NCBI RefSeq assembly: GCF_002847015.1
Contig: NZ_CP025085.1
Span: forward strand, 1,364,001-1,428,000
Length of the DNA: 64,000 nucleotides
Source: Prodigiosinella confusarubida
Lineage (GTDB): Bacteria > Pseudomonadota > Gammaproteobacteria > Enterobacterales > Enterobacteriaceae
Direction of reading: 5' to 3'
The position numbers were made by a program, and so were the translations under genes. Below, one piece after another: positions 27,933-37,485 of this stretch (position 1 is its first letter; the number at the start of each line of letters is the position of its first letter). The notes beneath the pieces were generated by a model. That model made no database searches and had not been told where the DNA came from. It saw only the letters and a list, made by a program, of their open reading frames with translations.

Positions 27933-29900
27933 ATGTCTATTTCGACTATTTTTAATCACGATAATGCACAGATCTACGATATTCATACGCACGCTGCCGG
28001 GCCGCAAGGGGCTTTGCCGCTGACGCCGGAAATGCTCATCGATTCGCCAAGCGGCAATATCTTTGGTCTGACACTCAATGCCGGTATGGGGTGGGACCCG
28101 AACAAGATGCTGGGCAGCGAAGTGCTGATCCTGGGCACGCAGGGCGGGATCCGTAACACCGACGGTTCACCAGTTGCGTTGGGATACCACACCGGTCACT
28201 GGGAAATCGGTATGCAAATGCGTGCCGCCGCCGAAGAAGTGACCCGTCATCACGGTGTACCGTTTGCGGGTTATATCAGCGATCCCTGTGATGGCCGTTC
28301 GCAGGGAACCACCGGAATGTTCGATTCTCTGCCGTACCGTAATGATGCGGCGATCGTGTTCCGTCGTCTGATTCGCTCACTGCCCACCCGCAAAGCGGTG
28401 ATCGGCGTCGCTACCTGCGATAAGGGTTTGCCGGCGATGATGATTGCTCTGGCGTCTATGCACCGGTTGCCGACGATTATTGTACCGGGCGGCGCAACGT
28501 TGCCACCAACTCATGGGGACGACGCCGGTAAAGTGCAGACAATAGGTGCGCGTTTCTCCCACCATGAATTGACTCTGCAAGAGGCGTCGGAACTCGGCTG
28601 TCGTGCTTGTGCGTCACCGGGAGGCGGATGCCAATTTCTTGGCACGGCTGGCACATCGCAGGTCGTGGCGGAAGGATTGGGCATGGCGTTACCCCATTCG
28701 GCGCTGGCTCCTTCGGGGCAAGAAGTGTGGCTGGAGATTGCACGTCAGTCTGCGCGTGCGGCACTCATACTGGAACGTAAAGGATTGACGACCCGAGATA
28801 TCCTGACCGATAAAGCCATCGAAAATGCGATGACTGTCCATGCGGCCTTCGGTGGCTCGACGAATTTACTGTTGCATATTCCGGCCATTGCTCACGCGGC
28901 AGGATGCCGTATACCTACGGTGGAGCAGTGGACCGCCGTCAACAGCCGGGTTCCGCGTCTGGTCAGTGTGCTGCCTAATGGCCCGGTCTATCATCCGACG
29001 GTGCGGGCGTTTCTTGCCGGTGGCGTACCGGAAGTGATGCTCCATCTGCGCCAACTGGGATTGCTGCATGAAGATGTGCTGACGGTTACCGGTGAAACAC
29101 TGGGCGCCAATCTGGATTGGTGGGAACAATCGGAACGACGGGCGATATTCCGCCAGCGTTTGCAGGAGCTGGATGGTATTCATCCTGACGAGGTGATCAT
29201 GAGTCCGCAGCAGGCGCATGATAAAGGACTGACCTCGACCATCACGTTCCCGGTGGGGAACATCGCGCCGGAAGGTGCCGTCATCAAATCCACGGCTATC
29301 GATGCCTCGGTCGTGGGGGCGGATGGTGTCTACCGTCATACCGGCAAAGCCAATGTCTTTACTTCTGAAGCACAGGCGATCAAGGCGATCAAACAGGATA
29401 ACGTCCATGCTGGCGATATTATGGTGATCATGGGCGGTGGGCCATCCGGCACCGGTATGGAAGAGACTTATCAGGTGACTTCCGCGCTGAAGCATCTACC
29501 TTATGGTAAACATGTTTCGCTGATTACCGACGCCCGTTTTTCTGGTGTTTCCACCGGCGCCTGTATTGGTCATGTCGGGCCTGAAGCGTTGGTCGGTGGC
29601 CCGATTGGAAAACTACATAATGGTGATCTGATTGAAATTATTATTGATCGTGATCGGCTGGTGGGGTCGGTTAATTTTATCGGCAGTGAACAACAACCGC
29701 TAACGCCGGAAGAGGGTGCGGCTGTGCTGGCCCAGCGCCATTCTCATCCTGATTTGATGCCTCATCCTGAATTGCCCGATGATACCCGCTTATGGTCGGC
29801 ACTACAGGCCGTCAGCGGCGGGACCTGGAAAGGGTGCATTTATGATACCGATGAAATTATCCGTGTGTTACAGGCGGGGATGGCTGCGTTGAATAAATAA
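27933..29900 (+). CDS. yjhG: YjhG/YagF-type D-xylonate dehydratase (IlvD/Edd family)
   Basis: A 655-residue dehydratase, the same length as E. coli YjhG. Fe-S cysteines typical of the IlvD/Edd family are in SDPCDGR, ASCDKGLPA-like (ATCDKGLPA) and [14 protein letters not shown]. The C-terminal [20 protein letters not shown] is the conserved substrate domain. It dehydrates D-xylonate to 2-keto-3-deoxy-xylonate, the substrate of the aldolase encoded upstream. The repeat element at 27741 separates the two genes. A tight sequence match to YjhG gives high confidence in the family; natural substrate is inferred. Confidence 0.92.
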   Translation: MSISTIFNHDNAQIYDIHTHAAGPQGALPLTPEMLIDSPSGNIFGLTLNAGMGWDPNKMLGSEVLILGTQGGIRNTDGSPVALGYHTGHWEIGMQMRAAAEEVTRHHGVPFAGYISDPCDGRSQGTTGMFDSLPYRNDAAIVFRRLIRSLPTRKAVIGVATCDKGLPAMMIALASMHRLPTIIVPGGATLPPTHGDDAGKVQTIGARFSHHELTLQEASELGCRACASPGGGCQFLGTAGTSQVVAEGLGMALPHSALAPSGQEVWLEIARQSARAALILERKGLTTRDILTDKAIENAMTVHAAFGGSTNLLLHIPAIAHAAGCRIPTVEQWTAVNSRVPRLVSVLPNGPVYHPTVRAFLAGGVPEVMLHLRQLGLLHEDVLTVTGETLGANLDWWEQSERRAIFRQRLQELDGIHPDEVIMSPQQAHDKGLTSTITFPVGNIAPEGAVIKSTAIDASVVGADGVYRHTGKANVFTSEAQAIKAIKQDNVHAGDIMVIMGGGPSGTGMEETYQVTSALKHLPYGKHVSLITDARFSGVSTGACIGHVGPEALVGGPIGKLHNGDLIEIIIDRDRLVGSVNFIGSEQQPLTPEEGAAVLAQRHSHPDLMPHPELPDDTRLWSALQAVSGGTWKGCIYDTDEIIRVLQAGMAALNK

Positions 29901-30210
29901 TTCCACCACAGATAAAAATAAATCAGTCTGACTGAAGATCAATATGGCGCGATAACTCCCTTCTCTCTTTGGAGATAATAGGCGGTTATCCGTCATAGCC
30001 CATTACGCTGTTTTTTTATCTTTGTTTTTATCTCTAATGATTTTAAAGATGAAAAAAAGATGTGCCAATTCGACTGCAATTTTAAAGATGAATAATGCAT
30101 CCATTACATGATCAATTAATTATGGAGGGGAATACTGCTTATCACCAGGGAAATATAAATAACGATGATAAATCTTACCTTTAATACTATAAAAATCTGG
30201 AGTTAATAAT
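29901..30210. other. Gap between dehydratase and permease genes
   Basis: This 310-bp AT-rich stretch has no gene. The words ATTTTAAAGATGAA (near 30039 and 30081) recur within it. It may carry a promoter for the permease; none could be fixed by eye. Confidence 0.4.
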
Positions 30211-31557
30211 ATGCCACTGCTTATTGTTTGCATCGGTATCGTTGTTCTGCTTATTTTAATTATGAAGTTAAAATTAAATACTTTTGTTTCATTGCTTATT
30301 GTGGCCTTTGGGGTTGCACTGGCTCTGGGGATCCCTTTTAACGGTGTCATTAAATCAATCGAAACCGGGTTGGGGGGAACTCTGGGCCATATTGCACTTA
30401 TTTTCGGCGTCGGGGCCATGTTGGGAAAACTGATTGCTGACGCAGGGGGCGCGCACCGTATTGCGGTAACCTTGATCCATAAATTTGGTGAACGTCATAT
30501 TCAGTGGGCCGTGGTTATTTCCTCCTTTATTGTCGGCATCGCGCTATTTTTCGAAGTCGGCCTGGTACTGCTGATTCCCATATTATTCACTATTTCCCGG
30601 CAACTGAATGTTTCTATTCTTCATTTGGGAATACCTATGGCGGCGGCGCTATTAGTGACTCACGGCTTTCTGCCGCCGCATCCCGGCCCGACCATGATTG
30701 CCGGTGAATATGGCGCGGATATTGGTACGGTGCTGCTTTACGGTATTCTTGTCGGCGCACCGGTTGTCGTGTTGGCCGGCCCGGTATTCAACCGAGTGGC
30801 GAAAGTCATTGTGCCAGAAGGCTTCAAGAAAACCGGAAATATTGATTCACTGGGAACACTCAAAAATTTCCAGTTGGAGGATACACCGGGATTTAAGATC
30901 AGTATTTTTACCGCCATGTTGCCGGTAATATTAATGTCGATAGCGACCATCGTTTCCATGATTCAACAGGAAACCGGGTTGGTGGATAATTCTGCGCTGG
31001 CATTAATTAAACTGCTGGGGAATGCTTCTGTCGCGATGGTGATTTCGTTGCTGTTCGCCATCTATTCCATGGGCTTGTCCCGGGGAATAGCGATGAAAGA
31101 TCTGATGGCGTCATGCGGTGTGGCGGCGGCTAATATCGGTATCATGCTGTTGATTATTGGCGGCGGTGGCGCGTTTAAGCAGGTACTGATTGATGGCGGT
31201 GTCGGGAAATATGTGGCTGAGCTATTTTCCGGCTCTTCGGCGTCCCCGATTCTGCTTGCCTGGAGTGTTGCGGCGATTCTGCGTATTTCTCTGGGATCTG
31301 CCACCGTGGCGGCTATCTCCACCGCCGGGCTGGTCATTCCGACCCTGGCGCAGAGTCATGCCAATCTGGCGCTGGTCACGTTGGCTACCGGGGCAGGCAG
31401 TGCGATAGCCTCTCACGTTAACGATGCGGGCTTTTGGATGATAAAAGAGTATTTCGGTCTGACTATGAAGGAGACGTTTGCTACCTGGACGCTGCTGTCG
31501 ACCATTGTTTCGGTTGCCGGACTGGCTCTGATTTTGCTGCTTGATATGGTGGTCTGA
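30211..31557 (+). CDS. GntP-family sugar-acid permease (YjhF-like)
   Basis: A 448-residue inner-membrane gluconate:H+ symporter-family permease with about 12-14 helices. The family signature [14 protein letters not shown] near residue 152 is intact, and [10 protein letters not shown] near residue 400 is also conserved. It stands with a xylonate dehydratase and aldolase, as yjhF does in the E. coli yjh cluster, and probably imports D-xylonate or a similar aldonate. ATG 30211 is close to a GGAG box (TCTGGAG). Confidence 0.92.
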   Translation: MPLLIVCIGIVVLLILIMKLKLNTFVSLLIVAFGVALALGIPFNGVIKSIETGLGGTLGHIALIFGVGAMLGKLIADAGGAHRIAVTLIHKFGERHIQWAVVISSFIVGIALFFEVGLVLLIPILFTISRQLNVSILHLGIPMAAALLVTHGFLPPHPGPTMIAGEYGADIGTVLLYGILVGAPVVVLAGPVFNRVAKVIVPEGFKKTGNIDSLGTLKNFQLEDTPGFKISIFTAMLPVILMSIATIVSMIQQETGLVDNSALALIKLLGNASVAMVISLLFAIYSMGLSRGIAMKDLMASCGVAAANIGIMLLIIGGGGAFKQVLIDGGVGKYVAELFSGSSASPILLAWSVAAILRISLGSATVAAISTAGLVIPTLAQSHANLALVTLATGAGSAIASHVNDAGFWMIKEYFGLTMKETFATWTLLSTIVSVAGLALILLLDMVV

Positions 31558-31594
31558 TTAAATGTCTGCCTAATCGATGGCTTGTCTAACTAAC

Positions 31595-31621
31595 GACTCT
31601 GGTGCGTTATCCACCAGAGTC
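31595..31621. terminator. Bidirectional hairpin between permease and IclR genes
   Basis: A perfect 10-bp stem GACTCTGGTG/CACCAGAGTC with loop CGTTATC lies between the converging permease and iclR-type genes, about 40 and 60 bp from their stops. Confidence 0.75.
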
Positions 31622-31679
31622 ACTGCTAGTAGCGGGTGATAAGCGTCAAGAGACGCCGAATGAGGCGAAACAACCGGGT

Positions 31680-32447
31680 TCAACCGTTAGCGTCATTGTA
31701 GCCGAGGTGCTGTGAAAGCGCTTTGGCCGCTGTTTTCAGCAACACAATATAGTCGTTGATTTCTGCATCGGTCACACGATTGGTCAGCGTGGACATACTG
31801 ATGGCGGCGATAATCTGACGTGAATGATTCCATATCGGTACTGAAATACATCTAACGCCTTGTTCATTCTCCTGATTATCCAGCGCATAACCATTCTGGC
31901 GGACAAGTTCCAGCTCTTTCAGATAAGCATCACGATCAATAATGGTATTGGGTGTCTGGCGGGTAAAAACATAATCTTTCAGCAGAGCATTAATGTCTTG
32001 TTCGGAATTAAACGCCAACAATGCTTTACCTATTGCCGTGGCGTGAATAGGCAGGCGTCGGCCAATACGGGAAAACGTAATTACTGCTAATTTGCCTTCT
32101 ACCTTATCGATATAAACACCTTCTTTACCATCAAGGATGGCAAGGTGTGTGGTCTGGCCGGTTTGTGAGGATAAATCCAATAAGTAGCTGCGCGCTTTTT
32201 CACGAATATCAATGGAGTTAATCAGCAAATTGCCACGTTCGACCAACTTCATTCCCAACCGATATTTGCCATTTTCGCTGTTCTGATCGATATAACCCAT
32301 CATTTGCATCGTTTTCAGCAAGGAGTGCAACGTGCTCTTGTGTAAGCCCATTTTGGTGCTGATATCTGTAATCTTGAGTTCAATATCGTATTCATTAAAA
32401 AGATCCAGAATACGTAAAGCGCGTTCTACCGATTGAATGATTGGCAT
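31680..32447 (-). CDS. IclR-family regulator (YagI/YjhI/KdgR type)
   Basis: A 255-residue IclR-type regulator. The winged helix-turn-helix at residues 7-60 contains LFNEYDIELKITDISTKMG and KSTLHSLLKTMQMMGY. The C-terminal effector domain has ATAIGKALLAF and GVRCISVPIWNHSRQIIAAIS. It converges on the xylonate-type operon, so it is the likely local regulator, as XynR (YagI) is in E. coli. A GTAC-centred palindrome just upstream suggests self-control. Confidence 0.9.
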   Translation of the reverse strand: MPIIQSVERALRILDLFNEYDIELKITDISTKMGLHKSTLHSLLKTMQMMGYIDQNSENGKYRLGMKLVERGNLLINSIDIREKARSYLLDLSSQTGQTTHLAILDGKEGVYIDKVEGKLAVITFSRIGRRLPIHATAIGKALLAFNSEQDINALLKDYVFTRQTPNTIIDRDAYLKELELVRQNGYALDNQENEQGVRCISVPIWNHSRQIIAAISMSTLTNRVTDAEINDYIVLLKTAAKALSQHLGYNDANG

Positions 32448-32484
32448 AGAAGAACCAACTACTTATAGAATAAGGAAAATTATC

Positions 32485-32500
32485 GAAATGGTACTACTTC
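32485..32500. promoter_or_regulatory. Candidate IclR operator upstream of the regulator gene
   Basis: GAAATGGTACTACTTC is an imperfect palindrome (12 of 16 positions symmetric) centred on GTAC, 38 bp before the iclR-type start. The symmetry resembles KdgR/IclR boxes. Confidence 0.45.
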
Positions 32501-32674
32501 GGCAGGGGTAAATCAATTTGCCGATGCGCTGATGGCCGGCAGGAACATGATGGTTCTACCTGCCAGCCGGATGTAACCACGCATCAGTCTGGGAATGGCG
32601 TGATACCCGTTATCTTTCGCGTCGCAGCGGCGTTGGCTGTGTTCGCTTGTCGCCTTTTGGGTATATTGATCCGC

Positions 32675-33241
32675 TTATTTCTGCCATTTAGCCTGTGGTG
32701 GCATATAGGTCATTGCTTTTTCCAGAATATCCTGTGGATCCTCTGAAATAATAAGCATATCAAGATAGTCTTTTTTCATAAAACCGTCACCGACCACTTT
32801 TTGCAGGAAATCGATAAACGCGGTGAAATAACCATTGACGTTATATAAAATGCAGGGCTTATTATGAATGCCTAACTGAGACCAGGTCCACTGTTCAATA
32901 ATCTCATCCAAGGTTCCGGCGCCACCCGGTAATGCAATGAAAGCATCCGCTAGTTCGGCCATTTTTGATTTACGCTGATGCATATCATCAGTAACGATAA
33001 GTTTAGTGAGCTGGGTGTGCGCAATTTCCTTATCTACCAGATGTTTTGGCATGACACCGGTAATAATCCCATTGTTTTTTATCGTTGCATCGGCCACTAG
33101 GCCCATTAATCCCACTTTCCCGCCGCCATAGACGATATTGCACTCTTTCCCGACTAAATAATTAATTAAGTGCTCTGTTTGTTGACGATAAATAGCATTA
33201 TTACCGATGGATGAACCACAAAATACGCCGAAGTTCAACAT
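32675..33241 (-). CDS. LOG family protein (Rossmann-fold nucleotide hydrolase)
   Basis: A 188-residue LOG/YvdD-type protein. The motifs YGGGKVGLMG near residue 39 and LPGGAGTLDEIIEQWTW near residue 102 define the family, whose members release nucleobases from nucleoside 5'-monophosphates, including cytokinin ribotides. ATG 33241 follows AAGGGGAAAG and begins MLNFGVFCGSS, the conserved start; an upstream in-frame ATG lacks homology. It is monocistronic. Cytokinin activation in a plant-associated bacterium is possible but not shown. Confidence 0.88.
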   Translation of the reverse strand: MLNFGVFCGSSIGNNAIYRQQTEHLINYLVGKECNIVYGGGKVGLMGLVADATIKNNGIITGVMPKHLVDKEIAHTQLTKLIVTDDMHQRKSKMAELADAFIALPGGAGTLDEIIEQWTWSQLGIHNKPCILYNVNGYFTAFIDFLQKVVGDGFMKKDYLDMLIISEDPQDILEKAMTYMPPQAKWQK

Positions 33242-33283
33242 TCTTTCCCCTTTATATAGGCCAGGAATAAATATACTCGTCAT

Positions 33284-33395
33284 ACTTCAAGTTGCATGTG
33301 TGCTGGCCGCGCTTAATTACGCTGTCCCTGGGCATCGCCCTTTTAGGGCCGCTGCAAGCCACCTTCCTGCAACCTGAATCATTTGTAGTATATAA
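33284..33395. repeat. Enterobacterial palindromic repeat (YPAL-like), copy 2
   Basis: A ~112-bp element beginning CATACTTCAAGTTGCATG and containing CCACCTTCCTGCAACCTGAA. It matches the termini and the CCTTCCTG segment of the copy at 27741 but has a different central palindrome (GGGCATCGCCC). Confidence 0.6.
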
Positions 33396-33514
33396 ATATT
33401 GTACGGAATAAATAACCTTATTTTAGCTTGGCTGATCGAAGGGCGGTATGCAGATTAAAAGCCTATTGGATTACCCCACCCGGATTTTTCCAGGCAGGGC
33501 AAGGTGGCGGGACG

Positions 33515-34393
33515 TTATTCCATGCTGGCGGCAATGGTGTCCACATTGTGTTTAAACGCGGCGGTATAGGTGGGTGCCGGTCCATTGCTATCGGTCAGGG
33601 CTTCCGGGAACAATTCGCCACCCGGCTTCGCACCACTGGCATTGGCAATCTGTTTCACCAGCCGCGGATCGGTCTGATTTTCAATAAAGTAACTTTTCAC
33701 GTGCTCCTGCTTAATTTGAGTAATCAGCTTGGCGACTGTCTGGCTACTGGCTTCCGACTCGGTGGAATAACCCATTGGCGCCAGGAACGTCACACCATAA
33801 GCGGCGGAAAAATAGCCGAAAGCATCGTGGCTGGTCAGTACCTTGCGTTTTTCTTTAGGAATGCTGGCGAAGGTTTTCTTGGCATAATCATCTAGTTTTT
33901 GTAATTGCTGAACATAACTTTCCCCGTGTTGGCGATAATAATCCGCGTTTTGCGGATCAGCCTTCACTAGTGCATCAATGATATTGTGAGCATAGACAAT
34001 CCCATTGCCCATGCTGTTCCAGGCGTGTGGATCCGTCACGGTTTTGCCATCTTCATCCATTTTCAGACGATGGATGCCAGTGGATGCGGTAACAATCGGG
34101 CCTTTATAGCCGGAAGCTTTGATCAGGCGATTCATCCATCCTTCCAGACCCAGTCCGCTGACGAAGACGACGTTGGCGCTGGCCAGCGTTTTGCTGTCTT
34201 TGGGGGAGGGTTCAAATTCATGTGGATCACCATTCGGCGGTACTAAATCGGTAACGGTGACGTGCTCGCCGCCAATCTGGCTGACCATATCGCCCAATAC
34301 AGAAAAACTCGCCACAACATCCAGATTTTTTGCCATCGCCAATGGGCTGAGCAGTAAACCGGACAGCGCTATAACCAGAGCAGAACGTTTCAT
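33515..34393 (-). CDS. Metal (zinc) ABC transporter substrate-binding protein, cluster A-I
   Basis: A 292-residue TroA/ZnuA-type binding protein. The signal peptide is MKRSALVIALSGLLLSPLAMA. Metal ligands fit NGDPHEFEPSP (His near residue 65), DPHAWNSM, the His in TSHDAFGYF, and a late Asp in IENQTDPRLV. It lacks the long His-rich loop of E. coli ZnuA. ATG 34393 is chosen at the signal peptide; the frame is open far upstream but that part overlaps the permease gene. It is the last gene of the zinc operon. Confidence 0.88.
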   Translation of the reverse strand: MKRSALVIALSGLLLSPLAMAKNLDVVASFSVLGDMVSQIGGEHVTVTDLVPPNGDPHEFEPSPKDSKTLASANVVFVSGLGLEGWMNRLIKASGYKGPIVTASTGIHRLKMDEDGKTVTDPHAWNSMGNGIVYAHNIIDALVKADPQNADYYRQHGESYVQQLQKLDDYAKKTFASIPKEKRKVLTSHDAFGYFSAAYGVTFLAPMGYSTESEASSQTVAKLITQIKQEHVKSYFIENQTDPRLVKQIANASGAKPGGELFPEALTDSNGPAPTYTAAFKHNVDTIAASME

Positions 34394-34419
34394 TTTTTCC
34401 CTCTCATGAGTGGTGATAA

Positions 34420-35274
34420 TCAATAGCGGGTACGTAACATGCCGCCATTGGAACCAAAAAATACCGAAATACAAAAGAATAAGGTGGCGGTGAGTATCAC
34501 TGCTGGTCCGGCAGGTAAATTGGCATAGTAAGACCAGAACAGGCCGATCACACTGGCGATACTGCCCAGTGTAACGGCCAGCGCCAGCATCGTGGCCAGC
34601 CGTTGCGTCCAGAAACGGGCACAAGCGGCAGGCAACATCATCATGCCGACCGCCATCAGGGTGCCGAGCAGTTGGAATCCGGCGACCAGGTTGAGTACCA
34701 CCAGCGATAAGAACAGCGCGTGGATCACGGCGCGAGTGCGGATAGAGGAAATTCGCAGGAATGTAACATCGAAGGATTCTATCACCAGCGCCCGATAAAT
34801 GATGGTCAGTACCAGCACTGAACATGTGGTAATGCCGCCGATGACCAGCAAGGCCTGCTGGTCAATCGCCAGAATGGAGCCAAACAGCACATGGAGTAGA
34901 TCGACGCTTGAACCGCGTAAAGAAACCAGTGTCACACCCAGCGCCAGTGAACCAAGATAAAATCCGGCGAAGCTGGCATCTTCCTTCAATTCGGTATGGC
35001 GACTGACCAGCCCAGACATCATGGCAACCGCCAGCCCGGCAATAAACCCGCCAATCCCCATCGCTACCAGCGACATGCCGGAAATGAGATACCCGATAGC
35101 CACACCGGGCAGTACCGCATGGGACAGGGCATCACCCACCAGGCTCATGCGACGTAACAACAAAAAGCAACCCAATGGGGCGGCACTGAAAGTTAATGCC
35201 ACACAACCAACCAACGCCCGGCGCATAAAACCGAAGTCGTTGAACGGCTCGGTTAGCAGATGGAATAACGTCAT
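34420..35274 (-). CDS. Metal ABC transporter permease (ZnuB type)
   Basis: A 284-residue inner-membrane ABC-3 family permease with eight or nine helices. RRMSLVGDALSHAVLPGVAIGYL near the N-terminus is the family hallmark (key residues GDALSHAVLPG). Its start overlaps the ATPase stop by 4 bp (ATGA), so the two are translationally coupled. The binding-protein gene follows after 26 bp. Confidence 0.92.
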   Translation of the reverse strand: MTLFHLLTEPFNDFGFMRRALVGCVALTFSAAPLGCFLLLRRMSLVGDALSHAVLPGVAIGYLISGMSLVAMGIGGFIAGLAVAMMSGLVSRHTELKEDASFAGFYLGSLALGVTLVSLRGSSVDLLHVLFGSILAIDQQALLVIGGITTCSVLVLTIIYRALVIESFDVTFLRISSIRTRAVIHALFLSLVVLNLVAGFQLLGTLMAVGMMMLPAACARFWTQRLATMLALAVTLGSIASVIGLFWSYYANLPAGPAVILTATLFFCISVFFGSNGGMLRTRY

Positions 35275-35975
35275 TGCACCACCCTTAATGATGGCACGCC
35301 CGGTAGCGGGGAAGAGGGAGTGCTCAGCAATTCATGGCAATCTCCCCAGCGAGAGTCTTCCGCATTTAGCATCAACACGCGGGTAAAATGGTTTTCCACC
35401 AGATCCAGATCGTGCAATACCGCCAGAATCGTACGGCCTTCTTTGTGTAATTGTTGAATAATCCGCAGTAGTGCTGTGGTGGTTTGGGTATCGATCCCGG
35501 TGAACGGTTCGTCCAGCAGAATAAGCGGCGATTGCATCACCAGCAGGCGAGCAAACAGAATGCGTTGTAGCTGACCGCCGGATAATGTGCCGATGCGATG
35601 ATGGGAAAAGGGTAACATGCCAACGGCGTCGAGAGCCTGCGTCGCCTGCTGCCGCCAGTGTTTGGAAATGCGGCCAAACATACCGCAGTGCGGTATGCAG
35701 CCCATCAGCACTAAGTCACTGACACTAATGGGAAACTGGCGATCAAATTCCGACAGCTGTGGTAAATAACCGATGTGCTTTCTGGCTTCCGGGGCCAGAC
35801 AAAAATGCCCGGCCAGTGGCGGTAGCAAGCCGGTCAGTGTCTTCAGCAGCGTAGATTTTCCGCACCCATTGGCACCGACGATAGCGGTCAGCGAACCGCG
35901 GTCAAAACAGCCGTTGAGCGTTCCCAAAGCGGGCAGACCGCGATAGCCAAATGAAAGTGAATGTAATGCAATCAT
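35271..35975 (-). CDS. Metal ABC transporter ATPase (ZnuC type)
   Basis: A 234-residue ATPase with Walker A GANGCGKSTLL, signature LSGGQLQRILFARLL, Walker B LILLDEPFTGID and H-loop VLHDLDL. ATG 35975 (MIALHSLSFGYRG) is chosen as it matches the usual N-terminus. Its ATG also overlaps, as ATGA, the stop of a 34-codon upstream ORF. A frame extension to 36008 is possible but would lie within that ORF. First large gene of the Zur-box operon. Confidence 0.9.
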   Translation of the reverse strand: MIALHSLSFGYRGLPALGTLNGCFDRGSLTAIVGANGCGKSTLLKTLTGLLPPLAGHFCLAPEARKHIGYLPQLSEFDRQFPISVSDLVLMGCIPHCGMFGRISKHWRQQATQALDAVGMLPFSHHRIGTLSGGQLQRILFARLLVMQSPLILLDEPFTGIDTQTTTALLRIIQQLHKEGRTILAVLHDLDLVENHFTRVLMLNAEDSRWGDCHELLSTPSSPLPGVPSLRVVQ

Positions 35976-36076
35976 GCCAATGACACCGCCCACCAGATTA
36001 AGCACCACAAGACGACCAGCAGCGGACAGACGATGCCTAGCCGGCTGAGTGTGGAAAAGGAATACAAGCTGCTCAT
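35972..36076 (-). CDS. 34-residue hydrophobic membrane peptide coupled to the zinc ATPase gene
   Basis: A short ORF, MSSLYSFSTLSRLGIVCPLL and a further 14 hydrophobic residues rich in Trp and Leu, ends ...WWAVSLA. It has one clear transmembrane segment after a short polar N-terminus. The stop overlaps the ATPase ATG by four bases (ATGA), and the start lies 19 bp downstream of the Zur-type palindrome. It would be the first gene of the operon. No homologue is known to me. It could be a small transporter subunit, a regulator of the permease, or only a leader that sets translation of the ATPase. Confidence 0.55.
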   Translation of the reverse strand: MSSLYSFSTLSRLGIVCPLLVVLWCLIWWAVSLA

Positions 36077-36094
36077 ACGATCCCCTTAAATTTA

Positions 36095-36111
36095 ATGTTA
36101 TAATATAACAT
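36095..36111. promoter_or_regulatory. Zur box of the zinc ABC operon
   Basis: ATGTTATAATATAACAT is a perfect 8+1+8 palindrome that matches the gamma-proteobacterial Zur consensus (GAAATGTTATANTATAACATTTC core). It lies just upstream of the small ORF and the ATPase gene, which identifies zinc, rather than manganese, as the probable metal. Confidence 0.85.
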
Positions 36112-36164
36112 ATCGTATTTGTAACGCAATGGCATGCCTTCGGGATATTGGTGTTGGGTTTTTT

Positions 36165-36724
36165 ATGCTGATGTTTAAACGTATAACCGCAACCCTGTTG
36201 CTAGCGAGCTGTGCCGCCGGTGCTGCGACATTGACAATCAGGCTCCTCGTTCTATTCAACTGGCGATGGTACTCGTTTGGAGCAGTTTTACACACAGAAG
36301 GCGCTACCCGGGAATGTAAACTGGCAAACGGCTTTGATTACTCAGGCTTCCATCGGTTTCCGTGATATCGCGGGTAGCGGGCTGTTTGACAGTGAATATG
36401 TGGTGAGCAGTAAGCGCTTCGGGGCTTTTGATTTCACTATGGGCATCGGCTAGGGAAACATGGCCCAACGCGGCAATATCTCCAATCCGTTCTGTTCAGT
36501 GTCCAACCGTTTTTGTTCTCGGGACGATAGTTTCAGCTCATTGCCTCGTGTACGCACCTGGATATGTGAATATGTCACTTCATCAGATGTGTTGTTAATC
36601 TACAGTTGAACCGCCGTGACCAGTTGGCTCAGGGGGATATAGCCAGATATATGGTGGCTATCTGGAGATGATGTATGCCGGCGTTGGTGGTGAAGTATAC
36701 CGTGACCAGGTCCGTGGTGAGTAA
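36165..36724 (+). pseudogene. yjbH: Remnant of a YjbH/GfcD-type outer-membrane polysaccharide gene
   Basis: A lipoprotein-like leader (ATG 36165, lipobox LASC) is followed in another frame by GFRDIAGSGLFDSEYVVSSK, which matches the RDIGGTGLFDSEY block of YjbH. That frame has an in-frame TAG at 36451 where relatives have Trp (GMGWG), then continues with GNISNPFCS and NRFCS. A third stretch near 36635-36724, GYLEMMYAGVGGEVYRD, is again YjbH-like but in another frame. At least one stop, frameshifts and deletions make it non-functional. YjbH belongs to exopolysaccharide/group 4 capsule export operons. Confidence 0.7.
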
Positions 36725-37422
36725 CCCTGAACCTTTATGCCATTTTGCATGAACATATAGCGCTATTAATATTTTTTAGCTTGGTTATTTATTGGTTGCG
36801 GCCATCTTCATGAATTGCAAAATATTAGTATTGTGAGTATGGATAATACTAAAGCATAAGATAATGATAATATGTTGATATTAAATTATTTTTTATCTGT
36901 TTAAGGTTTAATTATCGGTAATGCACGGGATCATGGAGAGATGCTTTACGAGCCATTTTTAAATTAAAGTTTCATTAAATTCAGTGTTCATTTATCGTCA
37001 GTTTTTATTAAATGAGATAGTGGTTTATTTTTTGATCCGTTATTTCGGTGGTTTGCGTTGTAGTTTTTTCTCATTCATAAGTAACCTATACGATGTATAA
37101 GCACCTTTTAAATGTAGATGTTTATTGATTAATGAATGCTATCGTTAATACAATAGCCGCTAGTCTGACATAAACGGTTCCATATACAGGGAGTATTGCA
37201 ATACATCAATGCCCGTAGTGAGTGACATTGCAAGAGATAGGTTATTTTTCAGATTCTTTTTAATGTTTCTCTTCATATGTGTCATTTTTACGCATTTATT
37301 TTTGCTTAGAGGGTGTTATTTTTCTTGGTACTGACTGATATCTGGCATTGTTTTTCATCATTAAATTAAATAACATGATGATATTAAATTATTTTTACAG
37401 GAATGGACCATTTCGTAATGGA
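36725..37422. other. AT-rich gene-free stretch before the polysaccharide locus
   Basis: About 700 bp of low-GC sequence with no convincing gene. TGATATTAAATTATTTTT occurs twice, at 36876-36893 and 37379-37396. The promoter for the JUMPstart transcript should be in the 3' half. Confidence 0.5.
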
Positions 37423-37460
37423 CAGTGAATTGGTAGCTGAAAGCCAAGGGCGGTAGCGTG
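37423..37460 (+). promoter_or_regulatory. JUMPstart element with ops site (RfaH recruitment)
   Basis: The 38-bp segment follows the JUMPstart consensus: CAGTG, then TGGTAGCTG, AAGCCA, and the ops core GGCGGTAGCGTG at 37449-37460. RfaH loads on paused polymerase at ops to prevent early termination in long LPS/EPS operons. A CTACCT-agaa-AGGTAG hairpin (37467-37482) follows directly and overlaps the ribosome site of the broken wecA-like gene. Confidence 0.9.
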
Positions 37461-37485
37461 GCTGGGCTACCTAGAAAGGTAGGTC

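Noticed and set aside
28866-29495. A 209-codon minus-strand frame inside the YjhG-type dehydratase gene
   Set aside because: It is the antisense shadow of a gene with clear homology and has no family motif.
36129-36365. A 78-codon open frame starting at ATG 36129
   Set aside because: It crosses the yjbH-like remnant in a non-homologous frame for most of its length; only the lipoprotein-like leader is meaningful and it belongs to the pseudogene.
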